Shown here piece by piece: positions 42,678-53,226 of a DNA stretch of 64,000 nt. Position 1 is the first letter of the stretch; every line of letters starts with the position of its first letter. The notes under the pieces were generated by a model that had not been told where the DNA came from, ran no database searches, and saw nothing but the letters and a program-made list of their open reading frames with translations. The translations under genes were made by a program, and so were the position numbers. This stretch comes from Dokdonella sp. (GTDB taxonomy: Bacteria; Pseudomonadota; Gammaproteobacteria; Xanthomonadales; Rhodanobacteraceae), in assembly GCA_019634795.1 (NCBI GenBank), contig JAHCAR010000007.1:108273-172272 (forward strand). Reading direction: 5' to 3'.

Positions 42678-43907
42678 CTAGAAGTTTCCCTTGAACCAGC
42701 TCGACACCTTGTCCCAGACCCCGCCGACCGCCTCGACCCCGCGGCGCGGCCCTTGCACGCTCTGCCGGCTGCCGTAGAGCAGCAGGCCGACGCCGGTGGC
42801 ATGAATCTGGTTCGAGACGACGTCGGCCAGGCCGGTCACGTGCTGCGGCGTGCCGAGGCGCACCGGCATGTGGAAGACTTCTTCGGCGAGATCGACCACG
42901 CCTTCCATCTTCGAGGCGCCGCCGGTCAGCACGATGCCGGCGGCGACGAGGTTCTCGTAGCCGGAACGGCGCAGTTCGGCCTGGGCCAGCGAGAACAGTT
43001 CCTCGTATCGCGGCTGCACCACTTCGGCCAGGGTCTGCCGGGCAAGTCGCCGTGGCGGCCGGTCGCCGACGCTGGGCACCTGTATGGTTTCCTCGGCATG
43101 CGCGAGCTGGGCCAGCGCGCAGGCGTACTTGACCTTGATCTCCTCGGCATGCGCGGTCGGCGTGCGCAGGGCCACGGCGATGTCGTTGGTGACCTGGTCG
43201 CCGGCGATCGGCAGCGAGGCGGTATGGCGGATCGCGCCCTGGGTGAAGATCGCGATGTCGGTGGTGCCGGCGCCGATGTCGACCAGGCAGACGCCGAGTT
43301 CGCGCTCGTCCTGGGTCAGCACGGCGAAGCTCGAGGCGACCTGCTGCGGAACGAGGTCGTCGACGCGCAGGCCGCAGCGCGACACACACTTGCGGATGTT
43401 GGCCGCGGCGCTCATCGCCCCGGTGACCAGGTGCACGCGCGCCTCGAGGCGCACGCCGCACATGCCGATCGGATGGCGGATGCCTTCCTGGCCGTCGATG
43501 ACGTAATCCTGCGGCTCGAGGTAGAGGCGTTCCTGGTCGGCCGGAATCGCCACCGCGCGGGCCGCCTCGATGACGTGCTCGCGATCGGCCTCGGTCACCT
43601 CCTTGTCGCGGATCGGCACGATGCCGTGCGAGTTGAGGCAGCGGATATGGCTGCCTGCGATGCCGGCATAGACCGAGCGGATTTCGCAGCCGGCCATCAG
43701 CTCGGCCTCCTCGATCGCGCGCTGGATCGACTGCACGGTCGACTCGATGTCGACGACCACGCCGCGCTTGAGTCCGTGCGAGGGATGCGAGCCGATGCCC
43801 ATGATCTCGACCGGCTGGCCGGGCTCATGTTCGCCGACGATCGCGACGATCTTGGAGGTGCCGATATCGAGACCGACGATCAGGTTTTTTTCGGACTTTC
43901 GGTTCAT
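42678..43907 (-). CDS. ftsA: cell division protein FtsA
   Basis: Actin-like protein that tethers FtsZ to the inner membrane, 409 residues. It has the ATP-binding motifs GLDIGTSKIVAIVGE, the 1C domain, LVDIGAGTTDIAIF and VLTGGASKMEGVVDL. The C-terminus VWDKVSSWFKGNF is the amphipathic membrane-targeting helix. The start ATG lies 6 nt after the ftsQ stop. Confidence 0.97.
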   Translation of the reverse strand: MNRKSEKNLIVGLDIGTSKIVAIVGEHEPGQPVEIMGIGSHPSHGLKRGVVVDIESTVQSIQRAIEEAELMAGCEIRSVYAGIAGSHIRCLNSHGIVPIRDKEVTEADREHVIEAARAVAIPADQERLYLEPQDYVIDGQEGIRHPIGMCGVRLEARVHLVTGAMSAAANIRKCVSRCGLRVDDLVPQQVASSFAVLTQDERELGVCLVDIGAGTTDIAIFTQGAIRHTASLPIAGDQVTNDIAVALRTPTAHAEEIKVKYACALAQLAHAEETIQVPSVGDRPPRRLARQTLAEVVQPRYEELFSLAQAELRRSGYENLVAAGIVLTGGASKMEGVVDLAEEVFHMPVRLGTPQHVTGLADVVSNQIHATGVGLLLYGSRQSVQGPRRGVEAVGGVWDKVSSWFKGNF

Positions 43908-43913
43908 CGTTGC

Positions 43914-44669
43914 TCAGGCTCGGCCGGCCGGTGCGGGACCGGGTGACGGGGAGGAAACCGGCGCCTCGGGCAGGGCCCAGCGCATCGCGAATCCGTTTTC
44001 GTAGCGAAGATCGACATACACGGGTGGGCCGTTGCTGGCGGCGGCAAGCTTCGGCCAGACATCGAGAAAGCGTTGCAGGCGGCGGCGCGCATCGACGCGG
44101 CCGATCTCGATCAGTGCACCGCTGGCCAGGGTCAGGCGCCAGCTGCCACGCGCGCTCAGATCGACCGCGCGCACCGACAGGCCGCTGCCCGCGAATTCGC
44201 GCATGCATTCGGCATGGAAGGCGATCACCTCGGCCAGACGCTCGTCGGGGCCGGACAGCTGCGGCAGGCCCTGCATGGTTTCCGCGCCGGGCACTTCGAA
44301 GATCTCGCCGCTGCGGCTGATCAGGCGCTTCTCGCCCCAGTGTGCGAACGGCTGGCGCTCGTAGACGGTCAGGCGCAAGGTATCGGGCCACTGCTTGCGT
44401 GCTTCGACGCGCTCGACCCAGGGCAACTCGGCGACCGCCTTCTGCACGTCGGCCAGCTGCACGGCGAAGAAGCCCTTGGCCAGGTGCGTCTCGACCGTGG
44501 CCCGGATCTGTTCGGCGCTGACGTGGGCATACTCGGCGCGCAGCTCGATCTTGCGCACCGGCCAGCGCTGCGAGGCGAACCAGCCATTCAGCACGCCGAC
44601 GATCGGCAGCGCGATCAGGCTCAGGGCGATCCCCCAGGCCAGCCACTTCAGCGGCAATGGACCCCTCAC
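43914..44669 (-). CDS. ftsQ: cell division protein FtsQ
   Basis: Bitopic divisome protein linking early and late division proteins, 251 residues. A short cytoplasmic end is followed by one transmembrane helix ([21 protein letters not shown]), a POTRA domain ([18 protein letters not shown]) and the FtsQ beta domain ([26 protein letters not shown]). It starts with GTG at 44669, overlapping the ddl stop as GTGA. A Pro/Ala-rich tail ([13 protein letters not shown]) ends it. Confidence 0.94.
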   Translation of the reverse strand: MRGPLPLKWLAWGIALSLIALPIVGVLNGWFASQRWPVRKIELRAEYAHVSAEQIRATVETHLAKGFFAVQLADVQKAVAELPWVERVEARKQWPDTLRLTVYERQPFAHWGEKRLISRSGEIFEVPGAETMQGLPQLSGPDERLAEVIAFHAECMREFAGSGLSVRAVDLSARGSWRLTLASGALIEIGRVDARRRLQRFLDVWPKLAAASNGPPVYVDLRYENGFAMRWALPEAPVSSPSPGPAPAGRA

Positions 44670-45607
44670 GTGGCGTCCCTCCCGAGCGAGGTCTCGAGAA
44701 TCTTCCAGCACAGGCTCTCGAAATCGATGCCGACCGCGCGTGCCGCCTTCGGCACCAGCGAGTGACTGGTCATGCCCGGTGTCGTGTTGACCTCGAGCAG
44801 GAAGTTGCCGCCGCGCGCGTCGCGCATGACATCGACGCGGCCCCAGCCCGAGCAGCCGGCCGCGTCGAACGCGGCCAGGGCCAGCGCCCGGATCGACGCC
44901 TCGGCCTCGCCATCGAGGCCGGGACACAGGTACTCGGTATCTTCGGCGATGTACTTGGCGTGGTAGTCGTAATAGGCACCCTTCGGCACGATCCGAATCG
45001 ATGGCAGGGCCTCGCGGCCGAGGATGCCGACGGTCAGCTCGGCGCCTTCGATCAGTTCCTCGATCAGCAGTTCGCCGTCGTAGCGCGTGGCCAGTTCGAT
45101 CGCGGCCTCGAGATCAGCCGCCGAGAACACGCGGGTGATGCCGACGCTCGAACCTTCGTGGGACGGCTTGACGATGGCCGGGTAGCCGATCGACGCGATC
45201 GCCGCGCCGAGGTCCTCGCCGGGGCGATAGGAAGCGAAGCGCGGCGTCGGCAGTCCGATCGCCTGCCAGACCTGCTTGGTGCGGACCTTGTCCATGGCCA
45301 GAGCCGAGCCGAGGATGCCGCTGCCGGTATACGGCACGCGCAGGGCGTCGAGCGCGCCCTGCAGCATGCCGTCCTCGCCGCCGCGCCCGTGCAGGATGTT
45401 GAACACGCGAGCGTAATGGCCGGCGCGCAGGGCGTCGAGCAGGGCCGGAATGCCGTCGACCGGATGCGCGTCGACGCCGCGCGCGCGCAAGGCCTCGAGC
45501 ACATTGCGACCCGAGTCGAGCGAGACCTCGCGTTCGGCCGAGGTGCCGCCGCAGGCAACGGCGACGCGACCGAAGCGGCGCGGGTCGGTGGTCTGCGGGC
45601 GCTTCAT
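44666..45607 (-). CDS. ddl: D-alanine--D-alanine ligase
   Basis: ATP-grasp ligase making the D-Ala-D-Ala end of the peptidoglycan peptide, cytoplasmic, 313 residues. The motifs [11 protein letters not shown] (N-terminal), [29 protein letters not shown] and the metal site [14 protein letters not shown] are all present. Gene position between murC and ftsQ is that of ddlB. It overlaps both neighbours by 4 nt. Confidence 0.97.
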   Translation of the reverse strand: MKRPQTTDPRRFGRVAVACGGTSAEREVSLDSGRNVLEALRARGVDAHPVDGIPALLDALRAGHYARVFNILHGRGGEDGMLQGALDALRVPYTGSGILGSALAMDKVRTKQVWQAIGLPTPRFASYRPGEDLGAAIASIGYPAIVKPSHEGSSVGITRVFSAADLEAAIELATRYDGELLIEELIEGAELTVGILGREALPSIRIVPKGAYYDYHAKYIAEDTEYLCPGLDGEAEASIRALALAAFDAAGCSGWGRVDVMRDARGGNFLLEVNTTPGMTSHSLVPKAARAVGIDFESLCWKILETSLGRDAT

Positions 45608-47040
45608 CGACGCATCCTCAGGTCTGGATCGTTGGCCAGGTCGGTCGCCGTGGCGCCGATGTCGCCGGCGCCGAGCAGCATCAGCAGGTCGCCATCCTCG
45701 AGCAGGCTCGGCAAGGCCGCGCGCAGGTTGCGTGGATGCTCGACCAGCACCGGATCGACCTTGCCGCGGGCCCGCACGGCGCGTGCCAGGGCGCGCGCGT
45801 CGGCATTCGCGATCGGCGCCTCGCCGGCCGGATAGACCTCGGTCAGGACCAGCACGTCGACGTCGGCCAGGACCCGCGAGAAGTCGTCGAGCAAATCGCG
45901 CGTGCGCGAGTAGCGATGCGGTTGGAACGCGACCACGAGGCGACGGTCCGGCCAGCCGCCGCGGGCAGCCGCGAACACGGCGGCGAGTTCGCTCGGATGG
46001 TGGCCGTAGTCGTCGACCAGCTGCACCCGGCCCTGGTCGAGCAGCAGTTCGCCGCGCATCGAGAAGCGCCGGCCGACGCCCTGGAAATGTGCGAGTGCAG
46101 ATTGCATCGCCGCCGGGTCGACGCCGAGCTGCCAGCCGATCGCGCAGGCGGCCAGTGCATTCAGGACGTTATGCCGACCCGGGATGTTCAGGGTCACCGG
46201 TAGCGCTGCGGCGACATCGGGAAGATGCAGGTCGAACTGCATCTGCGCGCCGGCCTGGCGCACCTTGCTGGCGCGCACGTCGGCGTCGCGGTCGATCGCA
46301 TAGGTCAAGGTTCGCCGCGTCGTCTGCGCGGCCAGGGCGGCGACCTCGGCATCGTCGACGCAGAGCACGGCGACGCCGTAGAACGGCAGCCGGTGCAGGA
46401 ACTGGTCGAAGGCCGCCTTGACCTGGTCGAAATCGCCGCCGTAGTTCTCGAGATGGTCGACGTCGATGTTGGTGACCACGGCCAGCACTGGCGACAGCAT
46501 CAGGAACGAGCCGTCCGATTCGTCCGCTTCGGCGACCAGGTATTCGCCGGTGCCGAGACGCGCGTTGGCACCGGCGGCGGTGAGCTGGCCGCCGATGACG
46601 AAGGTCGGATCGAGACCGGCCTCGGCGAGCACGCTCGCGGTCAGGCTCGTCGTCGTGGTCTTGCCGTGGGTGCCGGCGACCGCGATACCGCGCCGGAAGC
46701 GCATCAGTTCGCCGAGCATTTCGGCGCGCGGCACGACCGGAATCCGCAAGGCGCGTGCCGCGACCACCTCGGGATTGTCGTCGCGGATCGCACTGGAACG
46801 CACCAGCACGTCGACGTCGGCCACGTTTTCCGCCACGTGCTGGCGGTGCACGACGATGCCCAGCGAGGTCAGCCGGCGCGTGGTCGTCGAATCGACGCGA
46901 TCCGAGCCGGTCACCGTATAGCCGAGATTGTGCAGGACCTCGGCGATGCCGCTCATGCCGGCGCCGCCGATACCGACGAAATGGACGCGGCGGAAGTCCT
47001 GCATGATGTCGTCGTGGCGACGCAGCCGTTGCGGAGTCAT
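45604..47040 (-). CDS. murC: UDP-N-acetylmuramate--L-alanine ligase MurC
   Basis: Adds L-Ala to UDP-MurNAc, the first Mur ligase step, cytoplasmic, 478 residues. It has [17 protein letters not shown] (UDP-MurNAc site), the P-loop [10 protein letters not shown], the middle domain signature EADESDGSF and the C-terminal [10 protein letters not shown] with [12 protein letters not shown]. The start ATG at 47040 overlaps murG as ATGA; an ATG 36 nt downstream (MQDFRRV) is possible. No murB follows. Confidence 0.97.
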   Translation of the reverse strand: MTPQRLRRHDDIMQDFRRVHFVGIGGAGMSGIAEVLHNLGYTVTGSDRVDSTTTRRLTSLGIVVHRQHVAENVADVDVLVRSSAIRDDNPEVVAARALRIPVVPRAEMLGELMRFRRGIAVAGTHGKTTTTSLTASVLAEAGLDPTFVIGGQLTAAGANARLGTGEYLVAEADESDGSFLMLSPVLAVVTNIDVDHLENYGGDFDQVKAAFDQFLHRLPFYGVAVLCVDDAEVAALAAQTTRRTLTYAIDRDADVRASKVRQAGAQMQFDLHLPDVAAALPVTLNIPGRHNVLNALAACAIGWQLGVDPAAMQSALAHFQGVGRRFSMRGELLLDQGRVQLVDDYGHHPSELAAVFAAARGGWPDRRLVVAFQPHRYSRTRDLLDDFSRVLADVDVLVLTEVYPAGEAPIANADARALARAVRARGKVDPVLVEHPRNLRAALPSLLEDGDLLMLLGAGDIGATATDLANDPDLRMRR

Positions 47041-48104
47041 GCGGCCACCTCGAGGCAGATGTCGGCGATGCGGACGGCGGCATCGGGTCGCGCCAGGCCG
47101 CGGGCGCAGGCGGCCATCTTCAGGAGGCGCGGCCGATCGCGATCGAGTTCGTCGAGACTCGTGCCGAGGCGCTTGACGAAGCCGTCGCCCTCGGCGACGA
47201 GAATCGCCGCGCCGGCATCGACGAGGACTTCGGCGTTGCGCGTCTGGTGATCGTCCACGGCGGCCGGGAACGGCACCAGGATCGACGCGCAGCCGGCCGC
47301 GCACAGTTCGGCCAGGGTCAGCGCGCCGGCGCGACAGATGACGAGATCGGCCCAGGCATAGGCCGCCGCCATGTCCTTGATGAACGGCACGATCTCGGCT
47401 TCGACGTCGGCCGCCGAGTAGAGTTCGCGAGTCTTGTCGAGATGGCGCTCGCCACACTGGTGGCGCACCTGCAAGGCGACCCGGTCGCCACGGCGGCGGA
47501 TCAGCTCGGGCAGGATCACATTGAGGCTCCGTGCGCCCTGGCTGCCGCCGAGCACGAGAATGCGCACCGGACCTTCGCGACCGGCCAGGCGCTGCTGCGG
47601 CGCAGGCAGCCGCCCGATCTCGTCGCGGACCGGGTTGCCGACCCAGAGCGCGCCGTCGAGGCTGCCGGAGAAGCCTTCGAGCACGCGCCGGGCGAAGCGG
47701 CGCAGCAACCGGTTGGTGAAGCCCGGCACGCGGTTCTGTTCGTGCACGACCAGCGGAACGCGGCTCAGCCAGGCCGCGATGCCTCCCGGTGCCGCGGCAT
47801 AGCCGCCCATCGAGAGCACGCAGCGCGGGCGCAGCCGGCGCAGGATCCGGCGCGCGGCGAGCACCGCGCGCAGCAGGCGCAGCGGAGCGGCCAGCAGGGT
47901 CAGCGCACCCTTGCCGCGCACTCCGGAAAACGCGATCGACTCGAGCGCGATGCCGGCCTCGGGCACGAGGCGCGACTCGAGGCCGGCGCTGCCGCCGAGC
48001 CAGGCCACCGGGATGTTGCGCCGGCGCAGGTCGGCAGCCACGGCAATGCCGGGGAAGATGTGGCCACCGGTGCCGCCGGCCATGATCAGGACCGGCGCGC
48101 TCAT
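47037..48104 (-). CDS. murG: UDP-GlcNAc--lipid I transferase MurG
   Basis: Glycosyltransferase at the cytoplasmic side of the inner membrane, converting lipid I to lipid II. It has the GT28 Gly-rich loop [15 protein letters not shown], the second loop [12 protein letters not shown], and the donor site [16 protein letters not shown]. Length 355 residues is normal. It overlaps ftsW and murC by 4 nt each. Confidence 0.97.
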   Translation of the reverse strand: MSAPVLIMAGGTGGHIFPGIAVAADLRRRNIPVAWLGGSAGLESRLVPEAGIALESIAFSGVRGKGALTLLAAPLRLLRAVLAARRILRRLRPRCVLSMGGYAAAPGGIAAWLSRVPLVVHEQNRVPGFTNRLLRRFARRVLEGFSGSLDGALWVGNPVRDEIGRLPAPQQRLAGREGPVRILVLGGSQGARSLNVILPELIRRRGDRVALQVRHQCGERHLDKTRELYSAADVEAEIVPFIKDMAAAYAWADLVICRAGALTLAELCAAGCASILVPFPAAVDDHQTRNAEVLVDAGAAILVAEGDGFVKRLGTSLDELDRDRPRLLKMAACARGLARPDAAVRIADICLEVAA

Positions 48105-49303
48105 GCCGGCTCCCCTTCATCGAACGGAGCGACCACGGCCTGGGCGGCGGCATTCTCGGCGCGGGTCAGCTCGTAGCTGACCCGCGCCAGCAGGCCGATC
48201 GCCACGCAGGTCATCATCACGCTCGATCCACCCGAACTGATCAGCGGCAGGGTCAGGCCCTTGGTCGGCAGCACGCCGAGATTGACGCCGATCGAAACGA
48301 GGGCCTGGAACGCCAGCATCAGCGAGATGCCGAACGCGCAGTAGCCGGCAAAGCGCTGGCCGCGCTCCATCGCGCGCAGGCCGATGCGAAAACCGCTGCC
48401 GACCAGCCAGGCAAACAGGCCGAGGACGAGCAGGATGCCGGCGAAGCCGAGTTCCTCGGCGATCACCGCGAGAATGAAATCGGTGTGCGCTTCGGGCAGG
48501 TAGAACAGCTTCTGTACGCTGGCGCCGAGGCCGACGCCGAACCATTCGCCGCGCCCGATTGCGATCAGGGCCTGGGTCAGCTGGAAGCCTTCGTTGAACG
48601 GATCGGCCCAGGGATCGAGGAACGATTTCAGGCGCTTCAGCCGGTAGTCCTCGAACAATGCGGCCCAGGCCAGGGCCGGCATCGCCATCGCGGCGAGCAG
48701 GCCGAGATTGCGCAGGCGGGCGCCGCCGAGCCAGATCATGCCGAGGGTAACCGCCAGCAACAGCGTCGCGCTGCCGAAGTCGGGCTGGGCCAGCAACAGG
48801 CCGACCAGCAGCACGGCGACACCGAGCGGCTTGCAGACACCGAGCATGCGCGCATGCACGGCATCGCGGTGACGCACCAGGTAGCTGGCCAGGTAGACGA
48901 TCAGGATCAGCTTGACGATCTCGACCGACTGGAATCCCGACACGCCGAGGTTGATCCAGCGCCGTGCGCCGTTGACGCGCATGCCGATGCCCGGCACGAA
49001 CACGAGCAGGAGCAAGATGAAGGCGACCAGCAGGAGCAGGAAGGCGTGCTTCTCGACCACGGCCAGTTCGGTACGGGCGACGGCCACGGCCAAGCCGATG
49101 CCGAGGGCGAGGAACAGGATGTGCCGGGTCAGGTAGTGGAAGGCGCCGATCTGCTGATTGTCGGCGATCGAGATCGAGCTCGAGGCGACCATGATCAGGC
49201 CGAGGCTGGCCAGCCCGATCGCCGAGTAGAGCACGCCGGCGTCGTAGCGCCCTTGCGGGGCGCTGCGCCGGGTGGCCTGGGTGCTGGTCGACAGGCCGAG
49301 CAT
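48101..49303 (-). CDS. ftsW: septal peptidoglycan polymerase FtsW
   Basis: SEDS-family glycosyltransferase that makes septal glycan with FtsI, 400 residues with about ten membrane helices. It has family sequences such as [37 protein letters not shown] and [14 protein letters not shown]. The TGATG overlap with mraY leaves no room for murD, which most dcw clusters carry here. MurG follows at a 4-nt overlap. Confidence 0.96.
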   Translation of the reverse strand: MLGLSTSTQATRRSAPQGRYDAGVLYSAIGLASLGLIMVASSSISIADNQQIGAFHYLTRHILFLALGIGLAVAVARTELAVVEKHAFLLLLVAFILLLLVFVPGIGMRVNGARRWINLGVSGFQSVEIVKLILIVYLASYLVRHRDAVHARMLGVCKPLGVAVLLVGLLLAQPDFGSATLLLAVTLGMIWLGGARLRNLGLLAAMAMPALAWAALFEDYRLKRLKSFLDPWADPFNEGFQLTQALIAIGRGEWFGVGLGASVQKLFYLPEAHTDFILAVIAEELGFAGILLVLGLFAWLVGSGFRIGLRAMERGQRFAGYCAFGISLMLAFQALVSIGVNLGVLPTKGLTLPLISSGGSSVMMTCVAIGLLARVSYELTRAENAAAQAVVAPFDEGEPA

Positions 49304-50385
49304 CAGCGCACCTTCAGCGTGGCGAGGCCGACGAGCACAAGGACCACGCTGATGATCCAGAAGCGCACGATCACGCGCGGCTCCGGCCAGCCCTTGAGCT
49401 CGAAGTGGTGGTGGATGGGCGCCATGCGGAAGATGCGCCGGCCGGTCAGCTTGAAGCTGGCTACCTGCAGCATCACCGAGGCCGTCTCGAGGACGAAGAT
49501 GCCGCCCATGATCAGCAGCACGATTTCCTGGCGCACGATCACCGCGATCGTGCCGAGCGCACCGCCGACCGCGAGGGCGCCGATGTCGCCCATGAAGACC
49601 TGGGCCGGATAGGTGTTGAACCAGAGGAAACCGAGCCCGGCGCCGGCCAGCGCACCACAGAAGATCACCAGTTCGCCCGCACCCGGAATCGAGGGAATCT
49701 GCAGGTAGCTCGAGAACACCGCATTGCCGGCCAGGTAGGCGAAGGCACCGAGCGCGGTGACCACGAGCACGCTCGGCATGATCGCCAGGCCGTCGAGGCC
49801 GTCGGTCAGGTTCACCGCGTTGGAGAAGCCGACGATCATGAAGTAGGCCAGCGGGATGAACATCAGGCCGAGCGGAATGGCGACCGTCTTGAATACCGGC
49901 AGGTAGAGCGCGGTATGTGCCGGCAGGTCGGCACCGTGATAGAGGATCACGGCGACGGCGAGGCCGAAGACCGACTGCCAGAAGTATTTCCAGCGCGAGG
50001 CCAGGCCGCGGCTGTCGCGCAGCACGAGCTTCTTGTAGTCGTCGTAGAAGCCGATGCCGCCGAAGGCCAGGGTCACGCCGAGCACGAGCCAGACGTAGCC
50101 GTTGCGCAGGTCCATCCAGAGCACGGTGGCGATGGCCACGGCGAGCAGGATCAGCAGGCCGCCCATGGTCGGCGTGCCGGCCTTGGCCAGATGGGTCTGC
50201 GGACCGTCCGAGCGGATCACCTGGCCGGCCTTGACGTCGGCCAGCTTGCGGATCACGGCAGGCCCGATCAGCAACGAGACTGCGAGCGCGGTCAGGGTGC
50301 TCATGATGGCGCGGAAGGTCAGGTACTGGAACAGGTGGAACCCGCTGTACCAGCCACGCAGCAGATCGGCGAGCTCAAGCAGCAT
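49303..50385 (-). CDS. mraY: phospho-MurNAc-pentapeptide-transferase MraY
   Basis: Polytopic inner-membrane enzyme making lipid I, 360 residues with ten helices. The signature segments [37 protein letters not shown] and [19 protein letters not shown] hold the catalytic aspartates. The ATG at 50385 lies inside the last 11 nt of murF. It is followed at once by ftsW. Confidence 0.97.
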   Translation of the reverse strand: MLLELADLLRGWYSGFHLFQYLTFRAIMSTLTALAVSLLIGPAVIRKLADVKAGQVIRSDGPQTHLAKAGTPTMGGLLILLAVAIATVLWMDLRNGYVWLVLGVTLAFGGIGFYDDYKKLVLRDSRGLASRWKYFWQSVFGLAVAVILYHGADLPAHTALYLPVFKTVAIPLGLMFIPLAYFMIVGFSNAVNLTDGLDGLAIMPSVLVVTALGAFAYLAGNAVFSSYLQIPSIPGAGELVIFCGALAGAGLGFLWFNTYPAQVFMGDIGALAVGGALGTIAVIVRQEIVLLIMGGIFVLETASVMLQVASFKLTGRRIFRMAPIHHHFELKGWPEPRVIVRFWIISVVLVLVGLATLKVR

Positions 50386-51745
50386 GGCGCCCTCCGTTTC
50401 CGCTTTCGTCCGCGAACAGGGCACCGACGACCTTGTCCATGGCCGAACCGCGCGAGCCCTTGACCAGCAGGGTTGCGCCGGCGACGAGTTCGCTGCGCAG
50501 CGCGGCGATCAATCCGGCCTGGTCGGAAAAATGCCGGGCCTGCTCGCCGAACGCTTGCGCCGCGGCACCGCTCAGCTCGCCGACCGCGTACAGGCGATCG
50601 ATGCCCTGGTGGCGGGCCAGCGCACCGATGTCGGCATGCAGGCGCCGCGCCTCGCGGCCGAGCTCGCGCATGTCGCCGATGACGAGGATCTTCACACCCG
50701 CGCTTTCGGCCAGGGTGTCGATCGCCGCCGCGAAAGAGGCCGGATTGGCGTTGTAGGTGTCGTCGATGATCATGGCTCCGCTGGCATGCTCGCGCCGCGA
50801 GGTGCGGCCGGCGACGGCAACGGCGACTTCGAGACCGCTGCGGATCGTCGCCAGCGGCACGCCGGCGGCCAGCGCCAGGCTCGCTGCGGCCAGCGCGTTG
50901 AGTACGTTGTGGCGGCCCTGCAGCGGCAGGTCGACGCGAACCTCGCCGCCTCGGGTGACCAGGGTGAAGCAGGATTCGACCGTATCGCCGCTGAAGCGGG
51001 CGCTGACGTCGGCGCCCGCGTCGAGACCGAAGCGAATCACGCGGCGCTCGCCGGCCAGCGAGGCAAAATACGCGGCGAAGGCGTCACCGGCATTGATCAC
51101 GGCGATGCCGTCAGCCGGCAGTCCGGAATACAGGGCGCCCTTGGTCTCGGCGATGCCCTCGATCGAACCCATGCGTTCGAGATGGGCCGGTGCGATGTTG
51201 TTGACCAGTCCGATCTGGGGCTGCGCGATGCGCACGAGGTAATCGATGTCGCCGGGCTTGCCCGCGCCCATCTCGAGTACGACGTAGCGGCAGTCCTCCG
51301 GCGTCGCCAGCAGGGTCAACGGCAGGCCGATCTCGTTGTTGTAGCTGCCCGCACTGAAGTGGGTCGGCGCATGCCGGGAAAGAATGCCGGCGAGCAGGCT
51401 CTTGACCGTGGTCTTGCCATTCGAGCCGGTGATGCCGATCACGCAGAGCTGACGCTGGCGCCGGACATGGGCGGCGATGTCGCCGAGCGCGCGCTGGCTG
51501 TCGGCGACGATCACCTGGGGCAAAGCGCAATCCACCGCGCGCTCGACCACGGCGGCGACGGCGCCGGCTTGGGCCGCCGCACCGAGAAAATCGTGGGCGT
51601 CATGGCGCTCGCCGCGCAGGGCCACGAACAACGCCCCATCGGCCAGCTTGCGCGTGTCGGTCGAGACCGAGCTGATGCGCAGGTCTAAACCCCGCAGCGT
51701 TCCGCCCGTGCAGGCTGCAATCGTGCCCAGGTCGAGATTCAGCAT
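50375..51745 (-). CDS. murF: UDP-MurNAc-tripeptide D-Ala-D-Ala ligase MurF
   Basis: Last cytoplasmic Mur ligase, adding D-Ala-D-Ala, 456 residues. It has the P-loop [16 protein letters not shown], the middle domain [12 protein letters not shown] and [12 protein letters not shown], and the C-terminal [18 protein letters not shown]. Overlaps: 7 nt with murE upstream and 11 nt with mraY downstream, signs of tight coupling. Confidence 0.97.
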   Translation of the reverse strand: MLNLDLGTIAACTGGTLRGLDLRISSVSTDTRKLADGALFVALRGERHDAHDFLGAAAQAGAVAAVVERAVDCALPQVIVADSQRALGDIAAHVRRQRQLCVIGITGSNGKTTVKSLLAGILSRHAPTHFSAGSYNNEIGLPLTLLATPEDCRYVVLEMGAGKPGDIDYLVRIAQPQIGLVNNIAPAHLERMGSIEGIAETKGALYSGLPADGIAVINAGDAFAAYFASLAGERRVIRFGLDAGADVSARFSGDTVESCFTLVTRGGEVRVDLPLQGRHNVLNALAAASLALAAGVPLATIRSGLEVAVAVAGRTSRREHASGAMIIDDTYNANPASFAAAIDTLAESAGVKILVIGDMRELGREARRLHADIGALARHQGIDRLYAVGELSGAAAQAFGEQARHFSDQAGLIAALRSELVAGATLLVKGSRGSAMDKVVGALFADESGNGGRHAA

Positions 51746-53226
51746 GGACGCGCCTCCAGTGCCTGGCGGGCGACCTCGCGGTCGTCGAAAGGCAGCCGAC
51801 GGCCGCTGATTTCCTGGTAAGGCTCGTGGCCCTTGCCGGCGACGAGGACGATGTCATCGGCGCGGGCCTCGGCGATGGCGCGATGGATGGCCCGATGGCG
51901 GTCGCGTTCGACCACGATCGCCGTCGGGTCGCGGAAACCCTGCATGATGGCGGCGACGATCGCGTCGCCATCCTCGGCACGCGGATTGTCGTCGGTGACG
52001 ATGACGCGGTCGGCCAGGCGCTCGGCGATCGCGGCCATCTGCGGGCGCTTGCCGGCGTCGCGTTCGCCGCCGCAGCCGAACACGCAGACGAGGACACCGG
52101 CGCAGTGCGCGCGGACGCTGGCCAGGGCTTGTTCGAGCGCATCGGGGGTGTGCGCGTAGTCGACCACGACGAGCGGCCGCCCGGCCTCTCCGCCGAGTCG
52201 GCTCATGCGCCCGCTGACCGGCTCGAGCGCACCGAGAACCGAGCGGATTTCGGCGAATTCGTGCCCGAGTGCGCCGAGGCTGGCGGCGACCGCGAGCAGG
52301 TTGGAAACGTTGAAGCGTCCGAGCAGGGGCGACTCGATGCGCGCCTCGCCCCAGGGCGTATGCAGGTCGAAGCGCAGGCCATGCGCATGCGCCTCGATGC
52401 CGGTGGCGCGCACGTCGGCTTCGACCTGGTCGATGGCGAAGCCGAGCCTGGCGACGGTGGCTGGCAGCGACGCGGCCAGGCGTCGCCCGAAGGCGTCATC
52501 GACATTGATCACCGCCGCGGCGAGGCCGGGCCACTCGAACAGGCGCTGCTTGGCCGCGCCGTAGGCCTCCATGCTGCCGTGGTAATCGAGGTGGTCGCGG
52601 GTCAGGTTGGTGAACACCGCGAGGCGGAATTGCACGCCGTCGACGCGCCCCTGATCGAGCGCGTGCGAGGAGACTTCCATGGCGATGTCGGTGGCGCCTT
52701 CGGCGAGGAAGCGAGCCAGCAGCCGCTGCACGCTGATCACATCGGGCGTGGTCCGCTCACCGACGTAGAGGGATCCGGCAAAGCCCGCGCCGAGCGTGCC
52801 GATCGTCGCCGCGCGCCGGCCGAGGCGGTCGAGCGCCTGGCCGAGCAGCTGCACGGTCGAGGTCTTGCCGTTGGTCCCGGTGACGCCACTGACGCGCAGG
52901 CGCCGCGAGGCGTCGCCATGGAAGCGCGCGGCGATGCCGCCCAGCTTCGCGCGCAGGTCGTCGACCGCGATCACACGGTTCGCAAAAGAGGCATCGAGCC
53001 GCGCCAACTCAGGCCCGGCCTCGGCGATGACCGCAACGGCACCGTGCTCGAGAGCGCTGGCCGCATGGGCAATGCCGTGTTCGCGGCCGCCGCGCAGGGC
53101 GACATGGAGATCGCCGGCCTTGATCGTACGCGAGTCGAGGCTCAGCCCGTGCACGCGCAGATCGGCCAGCGCGCCGGGGTCGGCGTATCCGGCCAGCAGG
53201 TCGCCGAGGCGCATCGGCTCGCTCAT
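51739..53226 (-). CDS. murE: UDP-MurNAc-tripeptide synthetase MurE (meso-DAP type)
   Basis: Adds the third amino acid of the stem peptide, 495 residues. It has the P-loop GVTGTNGKTSTVQLLGQAL, TNLTRDHLDYHGSMEAY and the DNPR motif (TDDNPRAEDGD), which marks meso-diaminopimelate as substrate. The ATG at 53226 overlaps the ftsI stop as TGATG; a GTG just before it is an alternative. If, as in Xanthomonas, stem-peptide Glu is made by MurD2/MurL, MurE still uses the D-Glu product. Confidence 0.96.
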   Translation of the reverse strand: MSEPMRLGDLLAGYADPGALADLRVHGLSLDSRTIKAGDLHVALRGGREHGIAHAASALEHGAVAVIAEAGPELARLDASFANRVIAVDDLRAKLGGIAARFHGDASRRLRVSGVTGTNGKTSTVQLLGQALDRLGRRAATIGTLGAGFAGSLYVGERTTPDVISVQRLLARFLAEGATDIAMEVSSHALDQGRVDGVQFRLAVFTNLTRDHLDYHGSMEAYGAAKQRLFEWPGLAAAVINVDDAFGRRLAASLPATVARLGFAIDQVEADVRATGIEAHAHGLRFDLHTPWGEARIESPLLGRFNVSNLLAVAASLGALGHEFAEIRSVLGALEPVSGRMSRLGGEAGRPLVVVDYAHTPDALEQALASVRAHCAGVLVCVFGCGGERDAGKRPQMAAIAERLADRVIVTDDNPRAEDGDAIVAAIMQGFRDPTAIVVERDRHRAIHRAIAEARADDIVLVAGKGHEPYQEISGRRLPFDDREVARQALEARPC

